From Levilactobacillus tongjiangensis (GTDB lineage: Bacteria; Bacillota; Bacilli; Lactobacillales; Lactobacillaceae): a stretch of 33,877 bases of DNA. The notes beneath the pieces are model-generated. The model was not told the origin of the DNA, did no database searches, and saw nothing but the letters and a program-made list of their open reading frames with translations. The stretch spans positions 1 through 33,877 of the forward strand of contig NZ_RHNY01000022.1 in assembly GCF_003946345.1 (NCBI RefSeq), given 5' to 3'. Positions 1 through 7,248 of this stretch are shown here, in pieces. Numbering within the stretch: the first letter of the stretch is position 1; every line of letters begins with the position of its first letter. The position numbers and the translations under genes are program-made.

Positions 1-79
1 CGACCATTAAAAATACATCATCAACAGACTGCCATTGAAAGATTCCGGGCTTGTTCGGATTAAACTTGTAATTTGCCAT
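1..79 (-). CDS. Partial CDS, N-terminus of an unrecognised protein
   Basis: A leftward reading frame opens with ATG at 79 and runs off the window edge. The 26 visible residues begin MANYKFNPNKPG and continue without a stop. I do not recognise the family from so short a piece. A GGAG ribosome binding site lies about 11 bases upstream of the ATG but sits inside the 3' arm of a 16-bp hairpin (86-124). The gene follows the alcohol dehydrogenase on the same strand, so it may be the third gene of that operon, with translation or transcription controlled at the hairpin. The good start context and the open frame to the edge are the only evidence that it is real. Confidence 0.6.
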   Translation of the reverse strand, partial: MANYKFNPNKPGIFQWQSVDDVFLMV

Positions 80-85
80 AATAAA

Positions 86-124
86 ACAACTCCGCAAAGA
101 CTTAAATGGTCTCCGCGAAGTTGT
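86..124 (-). terminator. Hairpin ending the dehydrogenase operon and covering the next gene's RBS
   Basis: On the minus strand the arms 124-109 and 101-86 form a 16-bp stem with a 7-nt loop. Three pairs are G-U wobbles that exist only in leftward RNA; the opposite strand would have A/C mismatches there. The sequence UUUUAUU follows and runs straight into the ATG of the next gene at 79. It can act as an intrinsic terminator for the operon. It also buries that gene's GGAG, so it may be an attenuator. Confidence 0.7.
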
Positions 125-187
125 TTTTGAAAGTTAATAACCCAATTATCTGTTTATCTTACAGGAAGTGTAAATTAGTTACATGAT

Positions 188-1285
188 TTAAAAGTCGTTT
201 GTTTCATCAGCATCTGGATAATCATAGTGCATAACCACTTTAATAGCTTCTTTGTCGGCCATAGCTTGGAACCCTTCTTGCCAATGTGACAAGCCAATCC
301 GATGAGTAATCATTGGTTCAACCTGAATCTTACCAGCCTTCAATAGACTGATTGCATTACGCCAAGTAGTTGAATCATATGCCATGTGCCCGATAATACT
401 AATGTTCCATTCGGTAATCCGGTTAATTGGGAAATTGAGCGGCTTGAATCCCATACCAACACGAACAATTTCAGCATTTGGACGAACCATTTCAATCGCT
501 TGATGCAATGCTGCACCTGCACCAGAACATTCAATTACCAAGCCTAAGTTATCTTCACCACAGATTTCTTGGCAGCGAGCAATAACGTCTTCCTTCGAAC
601 CATTGATAGTATGAGTTGCCCCTAGTTCCTTAGCAACTCCAAAGCGGGTCTTAGCATCAGCATCCATCCCAACAAGAACAATATTGTTAGCACCCATGTT
701 ACGAGCAATTTGAACGGAGAACAGCCCTAATGGACCAGCACCAAATACAACAACATCTTCACCTGGCAATAGATGAGATTGTTGAGCAACTGCTCGATAA
801 GCATTACAAATTGGATCCAAGCAAGAGGCCTCTTCATATTTAACATTATCAGGAATTTCCCAAAGAGCATGCTTGTGAATCCGTAAAATTTCACCTGGCA
901 CTAAAACATATTTTGAGAATCCACCACCCCAAGGATTGTTATCCAGACCTAAGTTAGTCTTATTAACACAATCGAAGAAATCGCCTTTTTCACATGCACG
1001 ACAATAGCCACAGACATGCCCACTGTTATCTGAAACAACACGTTGTCCCACATGCCAATCTTTAACTTCATTACCAACTTTAACAATTTCTCCAGAAAAT
1101 TCATGTCCCCGAATGGAATTGAATTCATTCGAACCATTTTCAACTTTGAAATGTTTCATGTCAGCGCCACAAATCGTAGCCGCTTTTACCCTGAGTAGAA
1201 TATCTTCAGGCCCAACTTGAGGGACTGGAGCATCAATCATTCTGTAACCGCCAAACTCTTTACCATAACGTGCTAATGCTTTCAT
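188..1285 (-). CDS. Zinc-dependent medium-chain alcohol/polyol dehydrogenase
   Basis: 365-residue MDR-family NAD(P)-dependent dehydrogenase, probably oxidising a polyol or sugar-derived alcohol in the cytoplasm. The N-terminal GroES-like domain carries the catalytic zinc ligands (Cys in ICGADMKH, His in RGHEF) and the four-cysteine structural zinc loop CGYCRACEKGDFFDC. The Rossmann part has the dinucleotide motif GAGPLG. The length is normal for the sorbitol dehydrogenase-like branch. I start at ATG 1285 (MKALARYG), which has AAAAGGGG about nine bases upstream; the frame extends 15 codons further without a comparable site. It lies 60 bases behind an MFS transporter on the same strand, so the two probably form an uptake-and-oxidation operon. 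The substrate cannot be read from the sequence. Confidence 0.9.
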   Translation of the reverse strand: MKALARYGKEFGGYRMIDAPVPQVGPEDILLRVKAATICGADMKHFKVENGSNEFNSIRGHEFSGEIVKVGNEVKDWHVGQRVVSDNSGHVCGYCRACEKGDFFDCVNKTNLGLDNNPWGGGFSKYVLVPGEILRIHKHALWEIPDNVKYEEASCLDPICNAYRAVAQQSHLLPGEDVVVFGAGPLGLFSVQIARNMGANNIVLVGMDADAKTRFGVAKELGATHTINGSKEDVIARCQEICGEDNLGLVIECSGAGAALHQAIEMVRPNAEIVRVGMGFKPLNFPINRITEWNISIIGHMAYDSTTWRNAISLLKAGKIQVEPMITHRIGLSHWQEGFQAMADKEAIKVVMHYDYPDADETNDF

Positions 1286-1345
1286 AAATAAGTACCCCTT
1301 TTCAGATTGATAACATATTTTATTTAACACAAGTATTTGAAACAG

Positions 1346-2719
1346 TTATTCTTTTACTTCACCAATTTCCTCTACAGACTGGTTTCGAGATTCAATACCT
1401 AAGAACATGATGACAACCGCTACGATTAACGATGTTGCTCCTAACATAATGAAGACACCTGTGACACCAACGTTATCCAAGCAATAGGCCACACCATATG
1501 GTGCGATAATCCCACTAACTCTTCCGACAGCATTAGCTAATCCTGACCCACGAACTTTAGCAGCTGTAGGCCAAATTTCTGGGACATACACAGCTGAGGC
1601 AAAACAAACATACATGTAAACCAAGATGATTAGGAAAAATCCAACGAGAGAAATCATCGCCAATGATGTTTGAAGTGAGTAAAAATATCCAAGAATAGCA
1701 ATGACAATCAAAAGTCCAGATCCCATTACCTTACGCGGCACTTTATCAATAATAAATGTTGTTATAAAAATTCCGATTGGTGCCCCAAACATATTCATCG
1801 TATTTAAGAACACTGAATCGCTCAGGTTAATTCCCTTTGCCAAGAATATAGTTGGCAACCAGTTAATCAACGTATATTGCACAACGTTCATTGCAATAAG
1901 TACAGCAGATCCTAAAATCACTCGTTTCAGTAATTCACCATGAAATAAAGCTGAGTATGGTAAATCAACTTTGTGTTCTTCTTCAGGAGCAGCATCTTCA
2001 ACTGCCGAGAATTTTTTGCCAGTTTTTTCAGAAACATCGGCTTCAACTTTATCCAATATTTCATTTGCTTCGGCATACTTCCCTTTTGTCTCTAACCAGC
2101 GTGGCGATTCCGGAAACGCTTTCAAAACTAGGAAGAAAACTAATGCTGCTAATACAGCTGGTACAAGTAACTGAACTCTCCAGTTCATGTTTGGAGAAAG
2201 CAATGGTGCAATTGCCATAGCAATCAGCGAACAAACTGGATACGACCAATTACCAATGAATGAAACCCGTGAAGACCATGTACCCCTACTACGAGATGGA
2301 ACATATTCCGTGTAGGCGGCAAATAGCGTGGTAATCAATGCTCCTAATGCAAATCCCATAAAGAAACGGAGGACGATTAAGAAAGTCATATTTGGAGACA
2401 TTGCACCAATAATCATTGAAATAACATGTAAAGCCACGAATAATAAATAGCTTTTCCGTCGTCCAATTCGATCCGCTATAATACCACCAAGTAAAGCACC
2501 TAAAAACATCCCAGCAGTATTAATTGCGGTAAAGGTAGCACTGACACTGTTATTAGTCCAACCAATCTTTGCTAACTGCGCAAGAATTAATCCGCCAATT
2601 GCGTTGCTCCAATTAACGAGTAGCCCAATTGCCACAATTCCAAAGATTTTCCAATGAAACTTGCTGGTAGGTAACCGATCAAGTCTGGCTCCAGCATTTG
2701 GAAATTTTTTATTGTCCAT
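1346..2719 (-). CDS. MFS transporter, sugar-porter-like
   Basis: 457-residue major facilitator with about 12 membrane helices, presumably an H+ symporter in the cytoplasmic membrane. The loop after helix 2 has the MFS signature (GGIIADRIGRRKSY), and the end of helix 6 has PESPRW, typical of sugar, sugar-acid and aromatic-acid porters. A hydrophilic central loop separates the halves. The start is ATG 2719 (MDNKKF), with GGGGGAG just upstream. It is the first gene of the leftward operon with the dehydrogenase and is clearly paralogous to the divergent transporter at 3203 (shared MDN start, LPxSKxHW, ESPRW, and matching C-terminal half). The likely role is uptake of the dehydrogenase's substrate; this is inferred from position. 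Confidence 0.9.
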   Translation of the reverse strand: MDNKKFPNAGARLDRLPTSKFHWKIFGIVAIGLLVNWSNAIGGLILAQLAKIGWTNNSVSATFTAINTAGMFLGALLGGIIADRIGRRKSYLLFVALHVISMIIGAMSPNMTFLIVLRFFMGFALGALITTLFAAYTEYVPSRSRGTWSSRVSFIGNWSYPVCSLIAMAIAPLLSPNMNWRVQLLVPAVLAALVFFLVLKAFPESPRWLETKGKYAEANEILDKVEADVSEKTGKKFSAVEDAAPEEEHKVDLPYSALFHGELLKRVILGSAVLIAMNVVQYTLINWLPTIFLAKGINLSDSVFLNTMNMFGAPIGIFITTFIIDKVPRKVMGSGLLIVIAILGYFYSLQTSLAMISLVGFFLIILVYMYVCFASAVYVPEIWPTAAKVRGSGLANAVGRVSGIIAPYGVAYCLDNVGVTGVFIMLGATSLIVAVVIMFLGIESRNQSVEEIGEVKE

Positions 2720-2764
2720 CGAATCTCCCCCTAACAAAGTGGGAATCGCTTTTTTTGTTTTTTA

Positions 2765-2782
2765 TGCAAATAGCTATCTGCA
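2765..2782. promoter_or_regulatory. 18-bp palindrome, probable operator
   Basis: TGCAAATAGCTATCTGCA is a dyad with a single mismatched position pair. It covers the predicted transcription start of the leftward operon, where a bound repressor would block initiation. I do not recognise the regulator. Confidence 0.45.
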
Positions 2783-2787
2783 CGTTA

Positions 2788-2816
2788 AATGTATCACTAA
2801 TTTTCTATTTTGTGAA
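2788..2816 (-). promoter_or_regulatory. Promoter of the MFS-dehydrogenase operon
   Basis: Leftward hexamers TTCACA (2816-2811) and TACATT (2793-2788) are separated by exactly 17 bases. The predicted start near 2781 falls inside the palindrome at 2765-2782. Confidence 0.5.
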
Positions 2817-2964
2817 CTATGAAATTATTTTTTTGTGACCAATTACTAGATTTCGGGTTATAAATTTAGCCGTGAGTCCCCACACATCAGTGTATTTAAC
2901 AACATATTTATTTTTAGAAATTCCCAGACAGCCTAAGGAAAAAGATTGTGAAAAAAATCGCTTA

Positions 2965-2978
2965 TAGTTCGATAGATG
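2965..2978. promoter_or_regulatory. Degenerate GTTCGATAG operator-like site
   Basis: The bases around GTTCGATAGATGA form an imperfect dyad (4 of 6 arm positions). They repeat the better palindrome centred 114 bases to the right (3076-3089). Two related sites in a divergent intergenic region suggest a shared regulator, possibly binding cooperatively. Confidence 0.4.
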
Positions 2979-3075
2979 AGATGCCAATAATACCGCTAAT
3001 GGATTTTTATTATTAGAAATGGTAAAAAGTGAATATTTTATGTATATAACGTACGAAAAAACGCGATTTCTTTAT

Positions 3076-3089
3076 CTATCGTTCGATAG
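3076..3089. promoter_or_regulatory. Perfect palindrome CTATCG-TT-CGATAG, probable operator
   Basis: Six-base arms are perfectly complementary around a TT centre. The half GTTCGATAG(A/G)TGA recurs at 2965. It lies upstream of the rightward MFS gene and far from the leftward promoter. No regulator gene for it lies in the window. Confidence 0.5.
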
Positions 3090-3120
3090 GTGAACGTATC
3101 CTACATGATTTAGCTCACTT

Positions 3121-3134
3121 TGTGAACGGTTGCA
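3121..3134 (+). promoter_or_regulatory. Catabolite-responsive-element-like site
   Basis: TGTGAACGGTTGCA matches the cre consensus TGWAANCGNWWNCA at every fixed position except the fourth. A weaker cre-like site (3165-3178, core AAAGCGCTTACA) lies 44 bases on, close to the start codon. CcpA control would suit carbohydrate transport. Confidence 0.45.
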
Positions 3135-3202
3135 TTAGAGCCAAAAACATTGTAAGTTATAACCATAAAGCGCTTACATAATAATGATTGAGGGTGCCTC
3201 TA

Positions 3203-4648
3203 ATGGACAACAGTATGAGCAAACTGGATCAGTTGCCAATTTCAAAATGGCATTGGGAAATGTTTTTTATCTTAGGTATGGGACTACAATGCAATGGATT
3301 TCTGAACTCATCAGGGAGTTCCATTTTAGCTGACCTTGTCAATGTAGGATGGTCAAACAATTACTTGAATGCTTTTTTCTCTTCGGCAATGATGGCTGGT
3401 TTTTTCATCGGTTCTCTTTTTGGCGGGATCATTGGCGACAAGATTGGCCGGAAAAAATCATATGAAATTTGTGTCCTTATATTTGGTACTTTTGCCTTAG
3501 TCGCTGCAGCATCACCAAATATGTACTTCCTAATTGTGTGTCGCTGCTTAATGGGTATAGGTATGGGGGCAGGTATTGTCATTGGTTACGGCACTTTTAC
3601 TGAATTAATGCCTGCTAGAGTTCGAGGTAAATGGTCTGCAAGAATATCCTTTTTAGGAAATCTATCACCAATTATTGCAACCATTACGGCATTTATGATC
3701 ATTCCTCATTTAGGATGGCGTACAATTTTTATTATCGGAGGAATTGCCGCATTTATTATCCTATACTTTATAAAAAGATATCTTTATGAATCTCCTCGTT
3801 GGTACATACGAAATGGTCAAGTTGAAAAGGGTAACCAAGTTATAGATAATATAGTTTTAGACATTGAAAAATCTAAGCATACTAAGCTAGACTTTAAGCC
3901 GGCTTCAGAAAACACTAATTCAGGCAATAATACTGCTCCGGAAAAAATAAAGTTTTCTTCTTTCTTTCATGGATCATTAGGTCGTAGGCTACTAGTGTCA
4001 TCTGTAACTCTCGTGGCAATGGATTTATCTCTCTACACTGTAACGGTTTGGATTCCAACAATTTTTGTTAATAATGGATTTAACATTACTAAATCTTTAT
4101 TGATGACCATGCTTGTTATGTTAGGAGCACCTCTTGGCGTATTTTGCTCAACATTTATCATTGATAAATTTCCAAGAAAGTGGTTTGGTGTTTCTTTAAT
4201 TCTTAGCATCGCCATATTGGGATATGTCTATTCAATTCAGCGATCTGATATTGGTATTATTTTAGTTGGTATTGTATTAACTTTTATTCTTTATATCTAC
4301 AATGCTTTCTCCTCAGCAGTATACGCTCCCGAAGTTTGGCCAACGAAATCCAAGATGCGTGGCCTAGGAATTGCTGACGCTATTGGTCGTATTGCCGCAA
4401 TTATTACGCCATATCTTATTGCCTGGCTACTAACCGATTTTGGTCAGGTTATTGTATTTGCGGTAATAGGTGCCTTGTTAGTTGCCTGTGCATTAATACT
4501 ATCAATCTTTGGTTTTGAAACACGAAATGTTCCCGTTGAAAAAATTGAAACCATGTTTAACGACAATACAGAAGATACGCATGAAAAAGAATCCAGCTCA
4601 TATGATTGCAAAATTTCAAAAAAAGTAACGCTTGAGCATTCAAATTGA
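3203..4648 (+). CDS. MFS transporter, sugar-porter-like paralog
   Basis: 481-residue major facilitator with about 12 membrane helices, a paralog of the protein at 1346-2719. It shows the loop 2-3 signature (GGIIGDKIGRKKSY), ESPRW after helix 6, and a polar C-terminal tail of some 40 residues. The start is ATG 3203 (MDNSMSK), with GAGGGTG a few bases upstream; a TTG five codons earlier lacks such a site. It is transcribed divergently from the dehydrogenase operon, with cre-like sites and a palindrome upstream. The duplication suggests two related substrates, or import and export of substrate and product. Codon use is AT-rich, like the neighbouring operon and unlike purH-opuC, so this 4.6-kb block may have been acquired together. 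Confidence 0.88.
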   Translation: MDNSMSKLDQLPISKWHWEMFFILGMGLQCNGFLNSSGSSILADLVNVGWSNNYLNAFFSSAMMAGFFIGSLFGGIIGDKIGRKKSYEICVLIFGTFALVAAASPNMYFLIVCRCLMGIGMGAGIVIGYGTFTELMPARVRGKWSARISFLGNLSPIIATITAFMIIPHLGWRTIFIIGGIAAFIILYFIKRYLYESPRWYIRNGQVEKGNQVIDNIVLDIEKSKHTKLDFKPASENTNSGNNTAPEKIKFSSFFHGSLGRRLLVSSVTLVAMDLSLYTVTVWIPTIFVNNGFNITKSLLMTMLVMLGAPLGVFCSTFIIDKFPRKWFGVSLILSIAILGYVYSIQRSDIGIILVGIVLTFILYIYNAFSSAVYAPEVWPTKSKMRGLGIADAIGRIAAIITPYLIAWLLTDFGQVIVFAVIGALLVACALILSIFGFETRNVPVEKIETMFNDNTEDTHEKESSSYDCKISKKVTLEHSN

Positions 4649-4661
4649 TTATAACTAAGCT

Positions 4662-4700
4662 AAAAAAAGAACATTCAATCCTATAATGATTGAACGTTCT
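4662..4700 (-). terminator. Intrinsic terminator between convergent genes
   Basis: A 13-bp stem with one mismatch (AGAACATTCAATC pairing with GATTGAACGTTCT) is followed on the minus strand by seven T. It ends the leftward lysozyme operon. Rightward it lacks a good T-run but may also stop the MFS transcript. Confidence 0.8.
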
Positions 4701-4727
4701 CTTACTGTCTATTCATCCACTAACCAC

Positions 4728-5375
4728 TTAATCCGTCGCATTTTGAGCCACCTTCACCGTTGCATCGGCAGTGGTTCCACTAACTTTGTAAACCTGCTTA
4801 CCATCTTGCCAAGTCACGGAGTTCGCTTCCTGATTCTCGTCTTGACTATAAACAGTGACTGCCCCTGTATCGGCACTCTTGGGGAGGGCTTTTTTAGAAA
4901 GTTGCTGGTTGACCTGCTTAGCAAATTGGGTTGGCGTCCCCGACTCATCAGCATTGCTGGTAACGGCCGTCACTGACCAGTCGCCCTTGGTCCAGTGAAC
5001 GTAGGTGTGCCCCATAGTACCCTGAACGACAGCCCGCGTTTGCTTGTTCAGCTTAACCGTAGCGCCATTTGCACTGCCGACGTAGTCCACCTGGTCCTGT
5101 GCCGTGCTCGTTGTGCCATAGGTTTTCTTCTGAAACGTTGCTGAGTCTTCATTGGTGGTGGCATCTGAGTAAGTTACCTTATAGTTCTGCTTAGTCCCGC
5201 TTGCACTATCAGCCGTCAGTTTCGTACTGTCAGCACTGGCCGCTTTAGGCGCAGCCGTCTGCCCCACTGAACTGACATCATTAGCGGCGTGCATCTGAAT
5301 TGCGGTACCAGACCCCAACGCCAAAAAAGCTAACGTGACCGTTACAGCCGTCATAATTTTTGTTTTTCGTTGCAT
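4728..5375 (-). CDS. Secreted protein of unknown function
   Basis: 215 residues with a signal peptide: basic start (MQRKTKI), hydrophobic core, and probable cleavage after MHA near residue 30. The mature part is Ser/Thr/Ala/Gln-rich and hydrophilic, with no cysteines, no LPxTG and no membrane segment, so it is probably released or bound to the wall non-covalently. I recognise no domain. It lies 19 bases behind the GH25 gene, and its AAGGAGG begins right after that stop, so the two are co-transcribed. A partner or accessory role for the lysozyme-like protein is plausible from position only. A terminator follows at 4662-4700. Confidence 0.8.
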   Translation of the reverse strand: MQRKTKIMTAVTVTLAFLALGSGTAIQMHAANDVSSVGQTAAPKAASADSTKLTADSASGTKQNYKVTYSDATTNEDSATFQKKTYGTTSTAQDQVDYVGSANGATVKLNKQTRAVVQGTMGHTYVHWTKGDWSVTAVTSNADESGTPTQFAKQVNQQLSKKALPKSADTGAVTVYSQDENQEANSVTWQDGKQVYKVSGTTADATVKVAQNATD

Positions 5376-5394
5376 TTCTATTCAGCCTCCTTCA

Positions 5395-6744
5395 CTATTC
5401 CGTCACGTGACTATGTAACGCTGTCACGTACTTGCCATTGCTCAAGACAAAGTAACGGGAACCAGTCGACCGCTTCTTCACGCCCGTGACCGTCAACTTA
5501 GTCCCCTGCTTAACTGCCGTTGACCGGCTGGATTTCTTGAAGGAAGACTTCGTGTATTCGTAGATTTTCTTCTTGGCCGTAATCTGGTTGGAAGAGCCTA
5601 ACGACTCGTAGTAGGCGTGATCGGAGTACTTGCTGTTCCCAGAAATGTACCCCAAATTAGTCTTGATTCGATAGGAATGGCCACTCGGTGCCTTGACCAC
5701 TTTTCCAGCGACCTTATCACCAGCCACGTAGTAACTTCCCGTCTTCTTAGTCAAAGCGGAATCGGAATAAATATTTAGCTTATGCGTCAAATTAAAGGCG
5801 CCATGTTGGCCAACCCAATAACCGGTCGCGTCCTGAGAAAGGACCCATTTGCCCAATTCACTGATATACAAGACTTGTTGCGATTTGGACTGAGTCAGAC
5901 GCTTCACTTTAGAAATCTTGTAGAACTTCTGCCGGTCTGAAGACGCAATCGCCGAGCCATCGGTATATTTGGTTGCGCCCTTATGTAGGTAGATGTGTTG
6001 GCCCGCTTTATAACTGCTGTAGGCGTACGTCACGTGGTCTAACGCCGTCGTTACACCATCCGTCCACCAAGTAATTGGGTGAACGGCAGTAACCGCCTTA
6101 CTATTATCCGTGTACTCACTCAGCGCTGACAGATAATTGTGGTCCGTGTACTGCCATAAAGCATACGAAATTGTTGGTGTTGTTGAGTAGTTGGCAATCC
6201 ACTGTGCATCAAAACTTTGTCGCGCCGTGTTGGCATAACTCGTCGCAAACGATTGATAAGAATAGAAAATTAACTTTTTATTCGTCAACGCACTCATTTC
6301 CGTATACCAAGCCTTAACGGCGGCGTTGGTAGTCCCAGAAGTCACGTCGTTTTCCTCAAAGTCCAAGACGTAAAATTGGGCGTTTTTATTCGAGCGATTA
6401 TAAAAATCTTTAGCTTCCTGCTTGGCACTAGCTACGCTGGTAAAGCGAGCGTAGTCGTATTCCCCAAACGGGATCCCATACTTCACGTAAAGTGATGTAT
6501 TGTTCGCAGCATAAAGATCTTGATATGACGATCCGTATTGCCGCCGATTAATCACGAACGAAACCTGACTCTTTAAATTAGCTACCTGGCTGGAAGACAA
6601 TTTACCTTGCCACTCGGAAATATCCGGAATGGCCAAGGTGCTGGCATGAGCAACCGTTTGACCGCTCAAGCCAATCCCAACGAGGGCACTCACAGCAACG
6701 ACAGCCTGCGTTAGCCGTTTGGTCCAATGATGCTTGATCAACAT
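5395..6744 (-). CDS. Secreted GH25 lysozyme-like protein with C-terminal wall repeats
   Basis: 449-residue exported muramidase-type hydrolase, expected to cut N-acetylmuramyl-(1,4)-N-acetylglucosamine bonds in peptidoglycan. The signal peptide ends near AHA (residues 32-34). The GH25 domain, about 38-225, shows the family landmarks: DISEWQG with Asp41, the strand GEYDYA (94-99), and the catalytic strand YVLDFEEND with Asp128 and Glu130. Residues about 230-449 are Lys/Tyr/Ser-rich SH3- or SLAP-like repeats. The last one ends LSNGKYVTA and resembles the end of the MucBP protein at 25179. Family knowledge predicts wall binding by this region. It heads the two-gene operon with the secreted protein at 4728. 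The spacing of its weak GGGA site to ATG 6744 is long. Confidence 0.9.
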   Translation of the reverse strand: MLIKHHWTKRLTQAVVAVSALVGIGLSGQTVAHASTLAIPDISEWQGKLSSSQVANLKSQVSFVINRRQYGSSYQDLYAANNTSLYVKYGIPFGEYDYARFTSVASAKQEAKDFYNRSNKNAQFYVLDFEENDVTSGTTNAAVKAWYTEMSALTNKKLIFYSYQSFATSYANTARQSFDAQWIANYSTTPTISYALWQYTDHNYLSALSEYTDNSKAVTAVHPITWWTDGVTTALDHVTYAYSSYKAGQHIYLHKGATKYTDGSAIASSDRQKFYKISKVKRLTQSKSQQVLYISELGKWVLSQDATGYWVGQHGAFNLTHKLNIYSDSALTKKTGSYYVAGDKVAGKVVKAPSGHSYRIKTNLGYISGNSKYSDHAYYESLGSSNQITAKKKIYEYTKSSFKKSSRSTAVKQGTKLTVTGVKKRSTGSRYFVLSNGKYVTALHSHVTE

Positions 6745-6928
6745 AGCTTGGCACTTCCCTACTTAAATTTGGTGTGCCCTACTCCTATTGGTGCCCGTTA
6801 CTTCCCCGACACCTGAAAACTCCCCACTAACTGTTCACCACCTCGCTTCACCATCTTCTAAGATAGCCTTCTTAAATGTGCGTAACGTAACAGTGCGATT
6901 GCAGTTCAGTTACCGCGTTTTACAGTTA

Positions 6929-6957
6929 TATTTATTACACAAACGCTGTTAAATCAA
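6929..6957 (-). promoter_or_regulatory. Candidate promoter of the GH25 operon
   Basis: Leftward TTGATT (6957-6952) and TAAATA (6934-6929) are 17 bases apart. This implies a leader of roughly 175 nt before the GH25 start. The rest of the 500-bp gap (6745-7248) holds no ORF I would defend, only purH control sequences on the right. Confidence 0.4.
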
Positions 6958-7161
6958 CGATACGCAGCATTATTAGTTGTTTGAATCAATTACCACCGTC
7001 AGCAAGATTTCAGTTCATCCGCAATTTTAGTGATTGTTCGTGTTTAATAAAAATAATAATAAAGTCGTTAACCTCACTATAAGCTTGATTATTAAAACGC
7101 TAGTTCGTTAAATTAGTTTGTAAATCAAGCCAAACTCAGTTCGTGATTTATACGTAATATA

Positions 7162-7194
7162 CGAATATTTATATTTTGTTCTGGTTGATTGTTC
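7162..7194 (+). promoter_or_regulatory. PurR-box-like pair overlapping the purH promoter
   Basis: CGAATATT, 17 bases, then GATTGTTC reproduces the layout of Bacillus-type PurR sites: two inverted CGAAC-like boxes about 16-17 bp apart. The second box overlaps the -35 hexamer. Further GTTCG/CGAAC motifs lie upstream around 7036, 7104 and 7140. Repression by PurR, relieved by PRPP, is the expected mode. Confidence 0.5.
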
Positions 7195-7213
7195 AGGACA
7201 ATTCGCGTATGAT
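7185..7213 (+). promoter_or_regulatory. purH promoter
   Basis: TTGATT (7185-7190), a 17-base spacer and TATGAT (7208-7213) stand 36 bases before the purH start codon. Confidence 0.65.
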
Positions 7214-7248
7214 TAATCTAACGCAAAACGACTACAGGAGGTTACCCT

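Noticed and set aside
4686-4976. Rightward 96-codon frame opposite the secreted protein gene
   Set aside because: Antisense shadow of a gene with a signal peptide, ribosome binding site and operon partner; its start overlaps the terminator.
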